Positions 46,730-59,126 of a stretch of 64,000 nucleotides of DNA are shown here, piece after piece. The notes beneath the pieces were generated by a model that ran no database searches, had not been told where the DNA came from, and saw nothing but the letters and a program-made list of their open reading frames with translations. How positions within the stretch are numbered: position 1 is the first letter of the stretch; each line of letters starts with the position of its first letter. The translations under genes were made by a program, and so were the position numbers. This DNA is from Paguma larvata (Eukaryota; Chordata; Mammalia; Carnivora; Viverridae): assembly GCA_030068075.1 (NCBI GenBank), contig CM057827.1, positions 72,492,500 to 72,556,499 of the forward strand. Reading direction: 5' to 3'.

Positions 46730-48913
46730 TCCATGGCCTGGAACACCAAGTCAAACACCAACCCACACAAACAGAGCACCCTCTGATGTTACCTTTATGC
46801 TGTGTTACTGAGAGCAGCCTCCAGCCTCTGAACACAGCCAGGTCCCTTCTTTGCCTGTGGGACTTCACCTGACAACTTGGGGAGAATTAACACTGTCCCC
46901 TACATAGCTGACAATGCAAAAAGCCGGTTAGGTGAAGAGCAAATTGTTGCTTTCGTTCCAATTGTTTTTCCTTTCTTTTCAGCTTGGCACAATGTGGTTA
47001 TGATGAAACAGAAAATAAAGGTTTGGGCGGGTGTGGGGGGGAGGTAGGAAGTTCATTAAAATGCATCTAAGTACTTACTCATTTGTATTTCAAAATACCT
47101 ACAACAAGGAATTATATCTAATTTTTTTCAGTAATTTTAATAGGTTTGAAGTCTTTGTCCATTGAGGAAAAACCTGTTCATATATTTAAAAAATGTTCTG
47201 ACAGCTTGAACTCGAAAGTCATTCCCCTTTTCCTGAAATTTTTCTTGTGTCTCTTCTTCACACCACTAGTTTCCTTGCATGTAGACACAGGAAGCCCGGG
47301 GTTCTCCTTCTAAGGACTCAAGTGCTGGTGTCCTTTACTCTTTGGACAGAGTATATATGTTTAATTCTGTCCTTAAGACTAATTATAAAATTAGGTGATG
47401 GAAAGAAATGACGAATTTCTAAATTTGTTTTAACTCTAATTTTTTTTAGGTTTCTAAGCATGAAACTTACTAACAGAAGTAATGGTTAAAAGAGGATGAA
47501 ACTCCATTGAAAAGAAGGATCATGTCTCCAGGAACGGGGTGGGGTCGGGGGTGGGGTGGGGGGCACTATGAGGGAAAACGAGCCAAAGTCTTCCTCATAT
47601 GCCTGTGTATTTTCAAACAAAGACAAAAATTACACATTTACTCTCAACAAAGGCGGGGGCTGTGTGCCCATTCTCTTTCCCAGGTATCTCAAGGTGTTCT
47701 TCTGAGAATAGCTATTACCAGAAATTGCTCTTTGCTCAAGTATGGATTAAATGAAAACTCCTACCAAGGGGTTTCGCCGGCCTGCTTTGGCCCACTTTCT
47801 TAGCCATCTATTTTAATTTCAGAATCGCATGGGCAAATGCTTCCAATAATAACTTGACAAATCTCTTACCTTTGCCTGCTTATAACCTGACATCTGCTCT
47901 TTCAACAAGAGCCAGAAATATTCTTCTTTTCCTGGAATGGTTTTTCCCCATCTTCTCTGCCAAACTATAGCTCTTCTCTACATTACTTCAGTACCTTCTT
48001 TTATATAAGGGTCATTTACACCTTGCCACCCCAAGATGTCGTAGAATAAGAAAGAGGGAGACCTGGAGGACTATCAAGCCCTCGCTTTACAGATAAGGAA
48101 ACTGAGGAACAGAGAAAGATAACATGCATCGTCCAAGGAACATCTGGTGTTCCAGGAGCTAGAAGCTTTCCAATGCACCACACGCTTTCATATTCCACGC
48201 TAGCAATTTCTAGAAAATTAAAGCTCACTTTAAAGGTGCCACTGAAAGCTGTTGTTTAAGGGAAACCTATTGACTATTTCCACAAATTTCAAAAATATTT
48301 TACTCCTCCTTTATATGTAAAAGAGTTGCTTAAAGTGTGTGTAACAAAACTGTCCTTCTCCACTAAGTAGTTAGTAAACGGTGTCGTTAAGAAGTTCTTC
48401 GAATACCTGAGGCTGCTTCTGGGAAGTTGGCCAGTGCTATTCAGGTAATTATGTCACTTGGTTTCTAGTGATTACATTTATGACTTGATTATAAGGTTCT
48501 TAATGACACAGAGGAAGGATCTTTCCTCATTTGAGATTTCCCTAGTCCCTGGAATGATGCTAAAACCGTTTTTACTGTCCTTCCTAAATAAAGATGCTCC
48601 GTTTTGCCCGTGTGCTACCGCATGTGTTGCCCTATGACATGCTGTCTCAAAGAAGCCTGAGGATCCCAACATTCTAGTAAGAAAGCTTGGGTTAGAGGTT
48701 GTTTGCAATGTCTCCAAGAATTTCACAACACTGGCTGAGGGTGGGTTAAGGATGAGGAGACAGAAGTGAGTAACCAGAAAAAGGACAACATCAGCCCCAA
48801 GTGCCAGTTATGCTGGCAAAAAGAGGAAAGGCCTGCTTCATCAAGCTGGCGATCACCCTGGGTACCAGGTAAAGAATCCTTAGGTTTGAGCAAGTGCAGG
48901 CTCCCCGCTGACA
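46726..48913. other. Putative ANG/RNASE4 intron 1, MIR traces only
   Basis: 48075-48150 (gctttacagataaggaaactgaggaacagagaaag) is an MIR core. Nothing else recognised. Confidence 0.4.
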
Positions 48914-48936
48914 CCCCCCCCCCCCCCCCCCCCCCC
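48914..48936. repeat. Uninterrupted 23-base C run
   Basis: Twenty-three consecutive C on plus, G on minus, close to the putative ANG/RNASE4 promoter side. Confidence 0.95.
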
Positions 48937-49158
48937 GCTCCCAACCGCCTCCATTCTGTCCGCCAATTCTGTGCTCCCGCTCTGAGCCTACATTCTAGGC
49001 AACAGACTGTCATGCTGCCATCTCTGCTCAGCTGAGGCAAGTAAACCTCAGGATGGGAATGTAGACTCGCTAACTTGTATGAGAACAGGACTTTCACCTT
49101 CCTTCTCATTCCTCAGCAGCTCCAACCCGATTCCGCAAACGCCTCCCCGAAAAGCCCC

Positions 49159-49860
49159 ACACTCACTCTGGTAAGAAGGGGCTCCTCCGGCCAAAACGCT
49201 CTTGGTAAAACTACCGACAAGGAGGAGGAAGAGCGGAATGTGAACCCACCTCGGCCTCGGAACAAGGCTGCAGGAACGCGCAGGGCGGTGGAAAGACTTT
49301 TTCTCACCAGCTTCTTCCCCCTCTTCTTTGATGATAAGGAGCTGATAGAAGATGCAAAGACGTTCTTTTGAATCCTGTTTTGGATCCTGGGTGGGGTCAG
49401 TTTGCGATTGTGTACAAGGCTGCACCTCTGGGCGGGGGATGCCGCGGAAAGGGGGCGGGGAGGAGCGCGGCGGTGGAGCCTCGGTGCGGTTGGGACAGCG
49501 CCCTGTTTCCCGGAGGGGACCCTTCCGGCCTGGACCTGCCTGGAGCAGGAGCCGCGGGAAGGTGCCTGAATGGGAAAGGAGAGGGCCTGGAGACCCGACC
49601 CCCAGGCGCAGAGACCTCGAGGACACGGCCTCCGGAGACAGCTGGACTTAGGACACCTGCCCCCACTCCCAGGAGCGAGGCGGTCCCTCCGGGGTGTCCG
49701 CTCGCGGAGAGACCAGGAGACCCGGCAGTTTCTTCCCGCACAGCTAATCAGTCCCAGCTGGCACGTGTTCGTTCTGTGCACCTTCCTTTTGCGGGACAGG
49801 CGGAAAGTGAGAAAGTTTGTACAGAACTAAACTTTGGCGTAGTTTGGAAGAAAGGAGAAA
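49159..49860 (-). promoter_or_regulatory. GC-rich putative shared ANG/RNASE4 promoter and first exon
   Basis: 49380-49720 is rich in CpG, lies just downstream (minus strand) of tRNA-Pro and upstream of ANG. In human, as I recall, the common ANG/RNASE4 first exon begins next to the same tRNA gene. A consensus donor (ccaga/gtgagtg, minus) lies at 49159-49164, but I cannot show that it is the one used. Long open frames here on both strands are a by-product of high GC. Confidence 0.45.
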
Positions 49861-49872
49861 AAGCAAAAATTT

Positions 49873-49944
49873 GGGCTCGTCCGGGATTTGAACCCGGGAC
49901 CTCTCGCACCCAAAGCGAGAATCATACCCCTAGACCAACGAGCC
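49873..49944 (-). tRNA. tRNA-Pro(TGG)
   Basis: 72 bases. Acceptor GGCTCGT/ACGAGCC pairs, the anticodon loop TTTGGGT gives TGG, and the T-arm GGTTCAAATCC is intact. A T run follows on the minus strand (49865-49871) as a Pol III terminator. Confidence 0.97.
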
Positions 49945-51092
49945 ACGACAACGTTTCTTCGCCCATGTTTCCTCTGAACATTACTTTTCCATTCACACTT
50001 GGCCGCCAGGCTGCTCCGAGTTCTGCTGCACGTCGTGACATTTACCTTTTGCCTTGCAGCCCTTTCTCCCATCCTCGTGAAGTCTCACTGTTTTGAAACC
50101 TGACACGGGTCCTAGCCTCGTTTATTCTCCCCGATCCACGTTCTGGTGCCCTCCAGAGGCCTGATAGATGAGGAGAGGCGACTTTTCAGATCTGGGGCCG
50201 CGAGTTGGGCTCCACCGAGCACCGCCGGGCGGCTGGAGTCGCGAGCTCGATCCCGGAGGGAGCCTGGCGGGGGCCCAAGGGCCCGAGCCAACCTCGCCTG
50301 CAAGGCTATAGGGACCTGAGCCCCAGGCCGGACGCGCTGCTGCTACCTCGCGCCAGCCTAACACCCTAGGAAATAGGGCAGGAAATGGTGGGCATCAACA
50401 TATGGGAAACCGGGGAGGTGAGGCAGTCTGGCGCGTCGGGATAGTCCAGGCCCCTGAAGGAGAATCAACTTTTCCATCTCCCCACCCTTGCTTCACTTGT
50501 TTCCTGGGTCTGGAATTCTCTCTCCCAGGCTCAGCCCAGCTCATGTCCGATCCTGTTGCAGTTTCTTGCTCTGGCTCAAAATCTTTTTTGTAAAAGTATA
50601 AAAATATAGAAAAACTGCCTTGTGAGGGCCTCCCCCTGAATGGATGTGTATATAAGACTGCGGACGAACACTCGGGAAGAGAGTCATAGTTTAGGGGATT
50701 TCTTTTGCAAATAAGAGCCCCTCAGGCCGCAGGGCGCAGACATGTGCACACTGCGTTTATAGACAATGTTCTTCTGTACCAACCAGTGGTCTTGGGTTTC
50801 CGAACCATGGGACTTCAAGCAGCGATCTAGGGTCAAACAGAAGCCGAAAGAACACATCTGAGAGAAAACGAACTCCGAACCTTTCCAACTGGCTGACAGA
50901 GTTGGCGCACAGTGGCCTCCTCGCAAGACTCTGTGCCCAACAAGATCCATTTGTTCACATCTGGTTGGCGAAACTCAAATTCTTTCTTTGGGACAGGGAT
51001 AAAGTCTGCAGAAAGCGACTCTAGAAGACCCCCAAAGAAACAAGAGAGCAATAGGCCCCTGGGTGACTGGGAACCACCAAAATTGGAGCTCC
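49945..51092. other. Between tRNA-Pro and tRNA-Tyr
   Basis: CpG-rich at 50110-50350. No supported gene; the frames seen are short and unrelated. Confidence 0.4.
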
Positions 51093-51183
51093 TCCTTCGA
51101 GCCGGAATCGAACCAGCGACCTAAGGATGACCGCACGGGAAACGCACTACAGTCCTCCGCTCTACCAGCTGAGCTATCGAAGG
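51093..51183 (-). tRNA. tRNA-Tyr(GTA) with intron
   Basis: 91 bases. CCTTCGA/TCGAAGG acceptor, anticodon GTA in ACTGTA, followed by a short intron (tgcgtttcccgtgcggtc) before ATCCTTAGG, and an intact GGTTCGATTCC T-arm. The minus-strand TTTT at about 51081-51084 serves as terminator. The intron is normal for this isoacceptor. Confidence 0.97.
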
Positions 51184-52282
51184 GGACACGGGGAATGCCT
51201 CTCTAGAGTCACCTATTCAAGACATCCATAAACAGAGGCGCGTGGGAAACTATCCTCAGCCGGGGAGCGGACACTTCAGAGTCACAAAGCCAACGTGTGA
51301 TAAAAGTCCCGCTTCCGCAGTTCTGGGAACAACCGTTCTAGACGGATTCACCGAGGGGGTTCCAAAGCAGGACCAACCCGTGGTCTCTTCACAGGCACCC
51401 CCAGGTCCCTTGCATCACGTGGCCGCCCGGGGCGGGGGCGTCTGCTCGCCCGGGGGCCGTTGGCTGCGGCGGTGGGACACACGGTTCTAACCGCGCAGCC
51501 CCGAGCCAGGCGGGGGGCGGGCCTCGGGACTCCAGCCTGCGCCCCTTCGCGTTTCCTCGCTTCCTGTGCCCGCCTCCCAATCCAGGCGCGGCTGCACAGG
51601 CAAGCTGCAGTTCTCTTCCGTTTACACGTCCACAGACTCGGGGAGGGAGAGGATGTGGAGAACAGCACGTATGGGTAAGCCTGAAGTTTCTGCGAGAAAG
51701 GACTTCTGGTGAAAATATTTCAAGGTTTTCTTTTTTTTTTTTTAAAGAGGAAGCCACAGTTCCTTTGAGTCAATAACAAACTTAGTGATCCAAGTCTCGA
51801 CCTTACTTTTACCGCGGGCATAGCGAAGGTGTTCGAAAACCCACTGAAACGTGAGGGACACCTTGCTGGACTGCCTACTGTCTCCACAACCCCTCACCCG
51901 GACGGCTCCCTTTGGGGAGGGGAGCTTGTTCTGGGCTCCAAGCCTGCGCAGAGGGCTGGACCCCATTCTTTTCCCCCACCGCCAACAGCCCCGCTCGGGC
52001 TCCCGCCGCTCTGAGAGGGGACTCTAGCGGCCTGGTCCACAGTGCCAGGGCGTCCGCAGCTACGCAGCGCTTGCCGTAGCTTGAAATGGCCTCCGCTACA
52101 AGCCAGGCAGCAGAGCCGCACTTGCGCAGTAGCGCCTACGAGGAAGCGTCTCTGCGTGGTTTATTCGGGTAGTCGGGACTGCGGCGAGAAGATATAAGCC
52201 CCGAATTTTCGTTGGGGTTAAAGTTATTGGAGAGATAAAGGTTCTGGAGTGAGATAGATTCAAAACAATAATAAGAACGCGT
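51184..52282. other. Between tRNA-Tyr and tRNA-Thr, CpG-rich
   Basis: CpG-dense stretches at 51410-51620 and 51870-52150 look like small CpG islands around the tRNA genes. No coding gene is supported. Confidence 0.45.
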
Positions 52283-52355
52283 AGGCCCCAGCGAGATTTG
52301 AACTCGCGACCCCTGGTTTACAAGACCAGTGCTCTAACCCCTGAGCTATAGGGCC
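52283..52355 (-). tRNA. tRNA-Thr(TGT)
   Basis: 73 bases. GGCCCTA 5' end, anticodon loop CTTGTAA gives TGT, T-arm AGTTCAAATCT intact; the acceptor has a G-T or mismatch typical of this family. Confidence 0.96.
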
Positions 52356-52799
52356 TCGTGCACTAACGCTTCGCTTCTTTCTTTGAAAAGGAAAGTTTTT
52401 ATGCTGGCTGTTAGAGAATCAAGCATAGGAGGCAGATAAAATATGAACATCGTTTCAGTCTACTTACTATCGGAATTAGGTCTGCAGGCTCTTGCTAGGT
52501 ATAACACAATGTGAAGGCGAGTGACAGCAACCACCACTGTTTTAAGATTGGAGAAATCTGCTTAACCCAACACAATCTAACACAGTGAGAGAGTCCACCT
52601 CCTCGCCCGCAGGCTGAAAATTAAGAGGGAAAACCAGGCCCAAAGGAAGTTGCCTGCCCCGGGTCTCTGAGCTGAAACCGGGCCTTCCCACTGATTTTCT
52701 CCTTGACTCATGATAGCCACCCGACTTTCAACCGCCTACCTCAAGTTCCTTACATGTAGGGAACTTTCTTACAGCTCGAGTCTCCGCGTCAGAGCAAGC

Positions 52800-53650
52800 A
52801 TTAGTTAATTCGCTATTTTATTCATTCCTCCATTTAAAAAACACTGGCTGAACTCCAGTTCTGTGCTAGGCTGTACACTAGGAACGAGGCATCAGATAGG
52901 GTCTCGAACTTAAAGTCCCTGTCATATAGTCTTGTGGAATAAGAGGACTTTCATTTTTATGAAGGAGAGCAGTGAAAAGTAGCTGTGCCAGGTGTGAGGG
53001 GGTGGTGGACAGTGCTGAGCTTTGCAGATTCACAGTGAGCCGTCACAGAGGCAAGCCTTCAGGAGGGGATGGGGTTTCAGCTGCACTTCGAAGGGAGATT
53101 AAGACACAAGTTTGGGGGCGGGGTGATCTCTGGTACAAGAAAACGTTTGAGCAAAGTGTGAGAGAAAAACTGATGCATTTAAGGAGGCTAGGCAAAACAG
53201 TGGCTGGGGCAGATGTCTGCCTCCTAAGACAGGTCAGTAGCAGACCAAGAGATTTCTGGAATGAAGTTAATGCCCTTTAACAAATTGAAAATGGAAACTC
53301 ACCAGGCAAAGGTATGCAGAATGAATTGAAAGGAAGAGAAACCAGAGTCAAAGGTACATCAGATACTGGCCATGGTGCAGATGCTCAACTAGAAGTTGCA
53401 AAAGGGTGACAGTTATGGGACTGGAAAGGAAGGAAGGAATGAGGGAGATGGAGTGAAGGCAGATTCGGCAGAAGTTAAATATGAATAAAGAGTCAGTTAA
53501 ATATGAATAGTCAGTCAGAGTCAGGGAGGACTTTCAAATATTATACCTTGAAAAAGGAAGATGATATTCTCAGGTGGAAAAAAAAATTCAAAGGAGAGAT
53601 GGGTATCTGGAAAAGGCAGAGGGGTGAAGTGCTGAGATTTAGGTAGGCTA
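52800..53650 (+). repeat. L2 element
   Basis: ttcattcctcc...ctgaactccagttctgtgctaggc...aaagtccctgtcatatagtc... followed by the L2 body with gcctcctaagacagg. An open frame at 52972-53280 is this repeat read by chance. Confidence 0.65.
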
Positions 53651-54399
53651 GATTTGAAGTGAGATTGGAGGAGTTTATGAGAATTGTACAATAGCTAAAA
53701 TACTCGTGTCTAGAAGTCCATAGATTAATTGGTCACAATTAGATCAATTTACGTGAATTATCCACAGAGTTAGAGCCTCTAAGAGTCATGTGCCCTTGAA
53801 GGAAGAGTACAAAAGGCAAACTGAGGAGATCTGAACATGAGCTGAATAGTCCTATGGTGTGACTGGTCCTATGAGTGACTGTCCAACATTTTTTAACATT
53901 GTCCTTACATTTGGTAATTTCACATAACAGAAGTCTGTCTTAGAAAACTTGCTTTCCCAGCTGGGTGGACATGTGACCTAGGTTCCACCAGTTAGATTAA
54001 TCCAAGGAAGATTTCAATTTAGATGTATAAAACAGGAGTGCATGATACCATAGGGAAGTCCCGTATTTTTTCAGTGGCGAGATAAAGGGCTTTCTTAAGT
54101 CTGTAGATCATTATCTTTCTTTGGGCTGGGAAAATTCTTGGTCAATTTTTCAAATGTTGTTTTGCTCTATTTTTCTTCATTTATGAAACTGGAGTTATAC
54201 CTCATTCCTTGTCCTTCATTTCTTTTAACTTCTCTTCCATATTTTCTTTTTGTCTCTCCAAGTTGCATTCCGAATAACATACTCATAATATACTAGTGCT
54301 CTCTATAGCTGTGTTTAATCAGCTGTTAAATCTGCCCACTGAGTCAACTGTACTTATAAATTCTAATTTTCAACTCTACAAGTTCTATTTTATTCTTTT
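53651..54399. other. Intergenic, nothing recognised
   Basis: AT-rich, no feature supported. The right part may already be L1. Confidence 0.4.
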
Positions 54400-55450
54400 T
54401 CAAAACCATGAAGCCAAAAATTTTTCCAGTTTTATTGAGACATTATTGACATACACCACGGTATAAGTTTAAGGTGTACAGCATTATGGTTTGAGTTCCA
54501 TATATTGTGAAATGGTTGCTGCTACAGCTTAGTTAGCATCCATTATCTTATATAGATACACTAAAAAGAGAAAGCAAAAAAAGGAAAGAAAAAAGTTTTT
54601 CCTTGTGATGAGAACTCTTAGGATTTATTCTTTGAATGATTTTCATATGTATCATATAACATGGTTAACCGAGGCCATCAGGTGTCCATTACATGTATTT
54701 AAGTACTTAATTATCTTGTAACTGGTAGCATGTACCTTTTGACCACCTTTCTCCTATCCCCCTCTCCCCAACCCCTGCCTTTGGTAATCACAAATCTGAT
54801 CCCTTTTTCTATGATTTTGGGCTTTTTTGTTTTTGTTTTTGTTTTTAGGTTCCACATATAAGTGAGATCATATAGTACTTGCCTTTGTTTGACTTGTTTC
54901 ACTTAGCATAATGCCCTCAAGGTCCATCCATGTTGTCCAAAATGGCAGTATTTCCTCATTTTTATGGCCAAATAATATTCATATATATTATTATACGTTG
55001 TATGAGATACTATATATTATATTAGATACTATATATTATTTATATTATATATAACAATTTCTTCATTGATTCGTCAGTGGACATTTAGGTAGTTTTCATG
55101 TCTTGGCTGTTGTAAATAGTGCTGCCATGAACATGCAGTTACAAATATTGTGTTTAGGTAATGCTTTCAGGGGCACCTGAGTGGCTCAGTCAGTTAAGTG
55201 TCTGAATCTTGATTTCAGCTTAGGCCTTGATTTCACAGTTGTGAGTTCAAGCTCCATGTTGCATTCTGAGCTGAGTGCAAAGCCTACTTAAGGGAGAAGA
55301 AAAAGGCAACAAGTTGTTACTTTTGGATATACTCCCAGAAGCAGAATTGTTGGATCATATGGTAGTTCTGTTTTTGATTTTTTTGATGCTCCTGCATACT
55401 GTTTGCTATAGCAGCTATATTAGTTTATAAACCTACCAACAGTAAAGCCA
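54400..55450 (-). mobile_element. Old L1 3' end and ORF2 tail, antisense
   Basis: ccagttttattgagacattattgacat... is the reversed 3'UTR, then ttccacatataagtgagatcat and ggtccatccatgttgtcc of ORF2. An AT-rich expansion lies at 54970-55055 and a SINE at 55170. Confidence 0.8.
55170..55307 (+). mobile_element. Can-SINE, 3' truncated
   Basis: Head ggggcacctgagtggctcag; the CT-rich part and typical tail are missing. Confidence 0.88.
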
Positions 55451-57282
55451 AATTTTGTAATTTCCTGTTCCTTGAAGATATTTACCACCCTGTCTTCTTT
55501 AAATATAGTCATTAAAGTCATTTTAATATCTATAATGGATAATTCCAATATAATTCTATCTATTGTGTTACGCAATTCTTATTCAAGTCACTTTGTTTCC
55601 TTGTGTAATTGGTCCTCTTTGAAGGGACACTGCTCAATGTCTTTGCAAAATTATATGTGGTGAATTTTGGGGGCCAAGATAAAGGAGACTTCCTGGAAAA
55701 AAACCCATATACATATAAATATCTTTGGTTTCTCCTAGGCATCCAGAGCACCATCAATCCAAAAGGACCCTTAAAAAAAAGTTAGTGGCCAGACATTTCC
55801 TGAGCCTCCAAGATGATATTACCAAGCTACAAATCAGAGAGAATGGATACCTTCAGTCACAGCTTCTCAGGACAAACTGCGAGCTCATTCTTTCCGGTTT
55901 CCCTTGCGAAGCTCAGCCGACTTCTGCTGAACTCCATAACCATTATCGGAAGTAGGAGGACAGAGGTAGGTTTACTTCTTGTTTATCCTTACCTTATGGG
56001 AATAGCTCTCTAATATTAATATTAAATTAATATTAAACTTAATATTTGGGGCGAGTGTCTCACTAGACTTTCTATTTTTGCTAGGTGCTGGGTCTTGATA
56101 TCTGTCCCTCTTGTTTCTCCCACCCAAAGAGGTTGCCAAAACTCTAGCCCAATTTTGCAGTCGTTAGCAAATGTCTCCAGAGCTACAAAGGTCAATGCTT
56201 CCCCTTCCTCTCAGATGCTGTCTTTTGCTTAGATTCTAGTCTAGTCTCTGCTTGCTACCATTGTAGTACTTTGATGCTTTTAAGCAGATTTGGTAAGATC
56301 TTATCCAATATTGTTATCATTTTTCCTCAAAGAGTTTGGTCCAAACGAATTAGCCCACAATTACTAGAAAAGATATTGGAGACGCAGGAACTGTAACATC
56401 GATCATATTCCACCACATGAACTGAGAAGCAGAGAAGGCATTACTGTAGAAAAGAACACAAGCGAGAGCATGGGGAGGTGACAGTGAGAAAGGGGGCCTG
56501 CCTACACAACTTCCAAGTCCCCGGCTATGGCCCACTCCAGAGGCCTCAGCGTGGTCTACTCTTGGAATCTATGAGATTTTCCTGGATCCTTACAGAAAGC
56601 CCCTTTTTTTTATTTTAGCAAAAATTGTTTTCAACTTAAGGACTCGCAAGTACACTAAAGTGCCCTCAGTTTGTGCCTCTCTACCTTACTGCATTTATCT
56701 TCTAATATTCAGATCAACATTTATCAAATGACGTATATTGACAACAGGTCTTTGTTCCAGTCAACTCGATCCACTTATGTTCCCCAAATAGAACTCACAC
56801 CTGTTTCAGTTGTGATCATTTGCTTACCATTTCTTCAACTAGAATGATTTCCCTTTCACCCTACCTGTCAAACACTACTTCTCCTGGAAAGTCCATCTTA
56901 CCATTCTAACTTATAAAGCCTTTGCTGTTTACCAAGTAGGTTTCATCTCTTCTCTCCTCTGAAACCCATGATACTTTTTCTTATCCTTGCTGTTCCTTCC
57001 ATTTCACTCCCACTCTCAAAAGACTGAATAGGACAGGTATAATGGAGGTGACTCATGGCATCCAGGAAGTAAGCATCCAGCCTGACATTACCCACTCAAC
57101 ATATATTCAGTTGTTTATGAAATTATCAAATTGTTCTATTCTCCTTCCCATTTTTTTCATCTTATATGAAAGATTGTCAAAAGAGAACACATATTTTAAT
57201 TTTATGTTTTGGTTTTCCAGACCTACTTCCAAGTTGTGGTTTCCTATCCATTCCTTTTTTTTATTGTTTTATTTTAATTTTT
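55451..57282. other. Intergenic, nothing recognised
   Basis: No coding region with a known domain, no clear repeat. Confidence 0.4.
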
Positions 57283-57388
57283 TCAAGATTTTATTTTTAA
57301 GTAATCTCTATACCAAGGTGGGGCTTGAACTCACAACCCTGAGATCAAGAGTCAAATGTTCTACCAATGGAGCCAGCCAGGCACCCCA
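57283..57388 (-). mobile_element. Old tRNA-derived SINE, antisense
   Basis: aagtaatctctataccaaggtggggcttgaactc...ggagccagccaggcacccc. Confidence 0.88.
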
Positions 57389-57599
57389 CCTATGTCTATC
57401 TTTTTGAAAATGCTAAGAAAGATACAAAGAAAGAACAAATGAAAAGGCAAAGAAAAAGGGAAGGAGATTCTAGTGCACTTAGCTATAGACTACTAAGTTT
57501 AAGAATCATATGCATTAAAAATAAATGCCCTAAAAAATAAACTCTCTTTAAAAACCCCACAATATTTCTGAATGTCCATGTCTTTAATAACACAGCTTG

Positions 57600-57835
57600 T
57601 TATAAAACATAAAAAGCAAAATATAAGAAGCAAATATAAGAAACAAAATATAAGCATTGTAGGAATAAGATATATAAGACGCAAAAGTTGACAGAACTAA
57701 AAGGAAAAATAGAAAAATACACAGTCAACATCAGATATTTTAACAATCCTCTCTCATTGGGAGTTAAACAAGTAGACAAAAAATCAGTAAGGGCATAGAA
57801 GGTTTAATCAACACAGTAACTAATAAATATCTGGT
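57600..57835 (+). mobile_element. L1 ORF2 fragment, sense
   Basis: aagtagacaaaaaatcagtaagggcatagaag and neighbouring text match the L1 ORF2 endonuclease-to-RT region by eye. Confidence 0.55.
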
Positions 57836-57892
57836 TGTGAGAGATAATTGAATAGATTCCCAAAGAAATTTTGCATAAATTTTACTATGCAT

Positions 57893-57980
57893 CTTTGGGT
57901 AGCTCAGTTGATAGAGTGGAGGACAGTATGATGCAATGTCCTGGTAGAGACCCTTAGGTCTCTGATTAAGGATCAAAGGA
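57893..57980 (+). pseudogene. Decayed tRNA-Tyr copy that keeps its intron
   Basis: GTAGCTCAGTTGATAGAGTGGAGGACAGTA matches the 5' half of tRNA-Tyr including the GTA anticodon, then an intron-like 20 bases, then cCCTTAGGTCTCTG and a shortened T-arm ending ATCAAAGGA. The T-arm has lost about five bases and its GGTTCGA box, so it should not be transcribed properly. Confidence 0.7.
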
Positions 57981-58721
57981 AGGTTCAGGTATTGCACACT
58001 ACTGTCAAGAGTGTGGACTCCACCTGTCTAAGCTAATACATTGGACATGATAAACAAAATATACACTCGGACTTAGAAAATCAAGTGAAATAGATTGTAA
58101 ATATAAACTGTATTTATAATTTGGTTGTTTTCTCTGAATACTGGGTACAATTACAGGATCTCTGCCCCCATAGTCATACAGAGATCTGTGGTAAGTTTTT
58201 GAAATTGGGAGACCAAGTATTTACTTTCGAGAGTTGAACAAAAAAGGAACCACACAGTGGTGGGTGACATTCCTTATTCTTGGGCTGAGATCTTGTAGGT
58301 GCATTGTTCTGGGACCTCAGCCTTCCCAGGCTTCAAGTCTCTGAAGTTCTTTCACAGATGAGAAAGATCTCCAACAACAAGTTTCCTGGTGGGGTGGGGG
58401 AAGGGAATTCAGGCGATTGTTTGGGACATGTACAGAACTTTCCAGATGGTCCAAGAGAGGATAAGGCTGCAAGCATTTCTCCTAGTTTCTCCTGCACCCT
58501 TGCTTATCATTATGTCATGCCCACCAGGACAATAAACATGGCCAGAGACCTCAGAAGACCATTTTCCATTTCGTGTGGTTTATTTGAGACCTCTAGTGTT
58601 TCTAGAGGTGGGCATCTTTAGGTCGAAGCTCTATTGGAATACTAAAGGGTGGTAAAATGGCCATTACCATTGTCCAGTATTCAGAGGCCCTTTTCCCTGT
58701 CGCTAACATTGGGCTTCATTA
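57981..58721. other. Intergenic, nothing recognised
   Basis: No feature supported. Confidence 0.4.
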
Positions 58722-58934
58722 GGGGTACTTGGGTGGCTCAGTCAGTTAAACATCTGACACTTGGTTTTGGCTCAGGCCATGACCTCATGGTTTGTGGGTT
58801 CAGGCCCTGCATTGGGCTCTGTACTGGTGGTGAGGAGTCTGCTTGGGATTCTCTCTCTGCCCCTCTCCTGCTCATGCTTTTTCTCTCTCTCTCTCTCTCT
58901 CAAAATAAATAAAGTTAAAAAAATTAAAAAAAAA
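58722..58934 (+). mobile_element. Can-SINE
   Basis: Head ggggtacttgggtggctcag. ggcttca-ta occurs at 58712-58721 and 58939-58946 as a target duplication. Confidence 0.92.
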
Positions 58935-59126
58935 TTAGGCTTCACTATTTGGCCAGGCTTTTCTCCCTCACTTATAAATGAGACCTCATTTATTCTCACT
59001 GCTGTCAATTAAGCACACGTATCTTCCCTGGACACTGCTCTCAAGAGGTCTCAGGTCTTTGACTTCCTCAATTCTTTTTCCTCACTTCTATCAGAATTCC
59101 GAATTACAAAACTGATCTCGAGGGCA

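Noticed and set aside
49048..49781. Two long minus-strand frames (192 and 222 codons) and long plus-strand frames in the same place
   Set aside because: They overlap each other in several frames within a CpG-rich block, where stops are rare, and show no domain. They are shadows of the putative promoter.
52972..53280. 102-codon plus-strand frame
   Set aside because: It lies within an L2 element and has no recognisable protein features.
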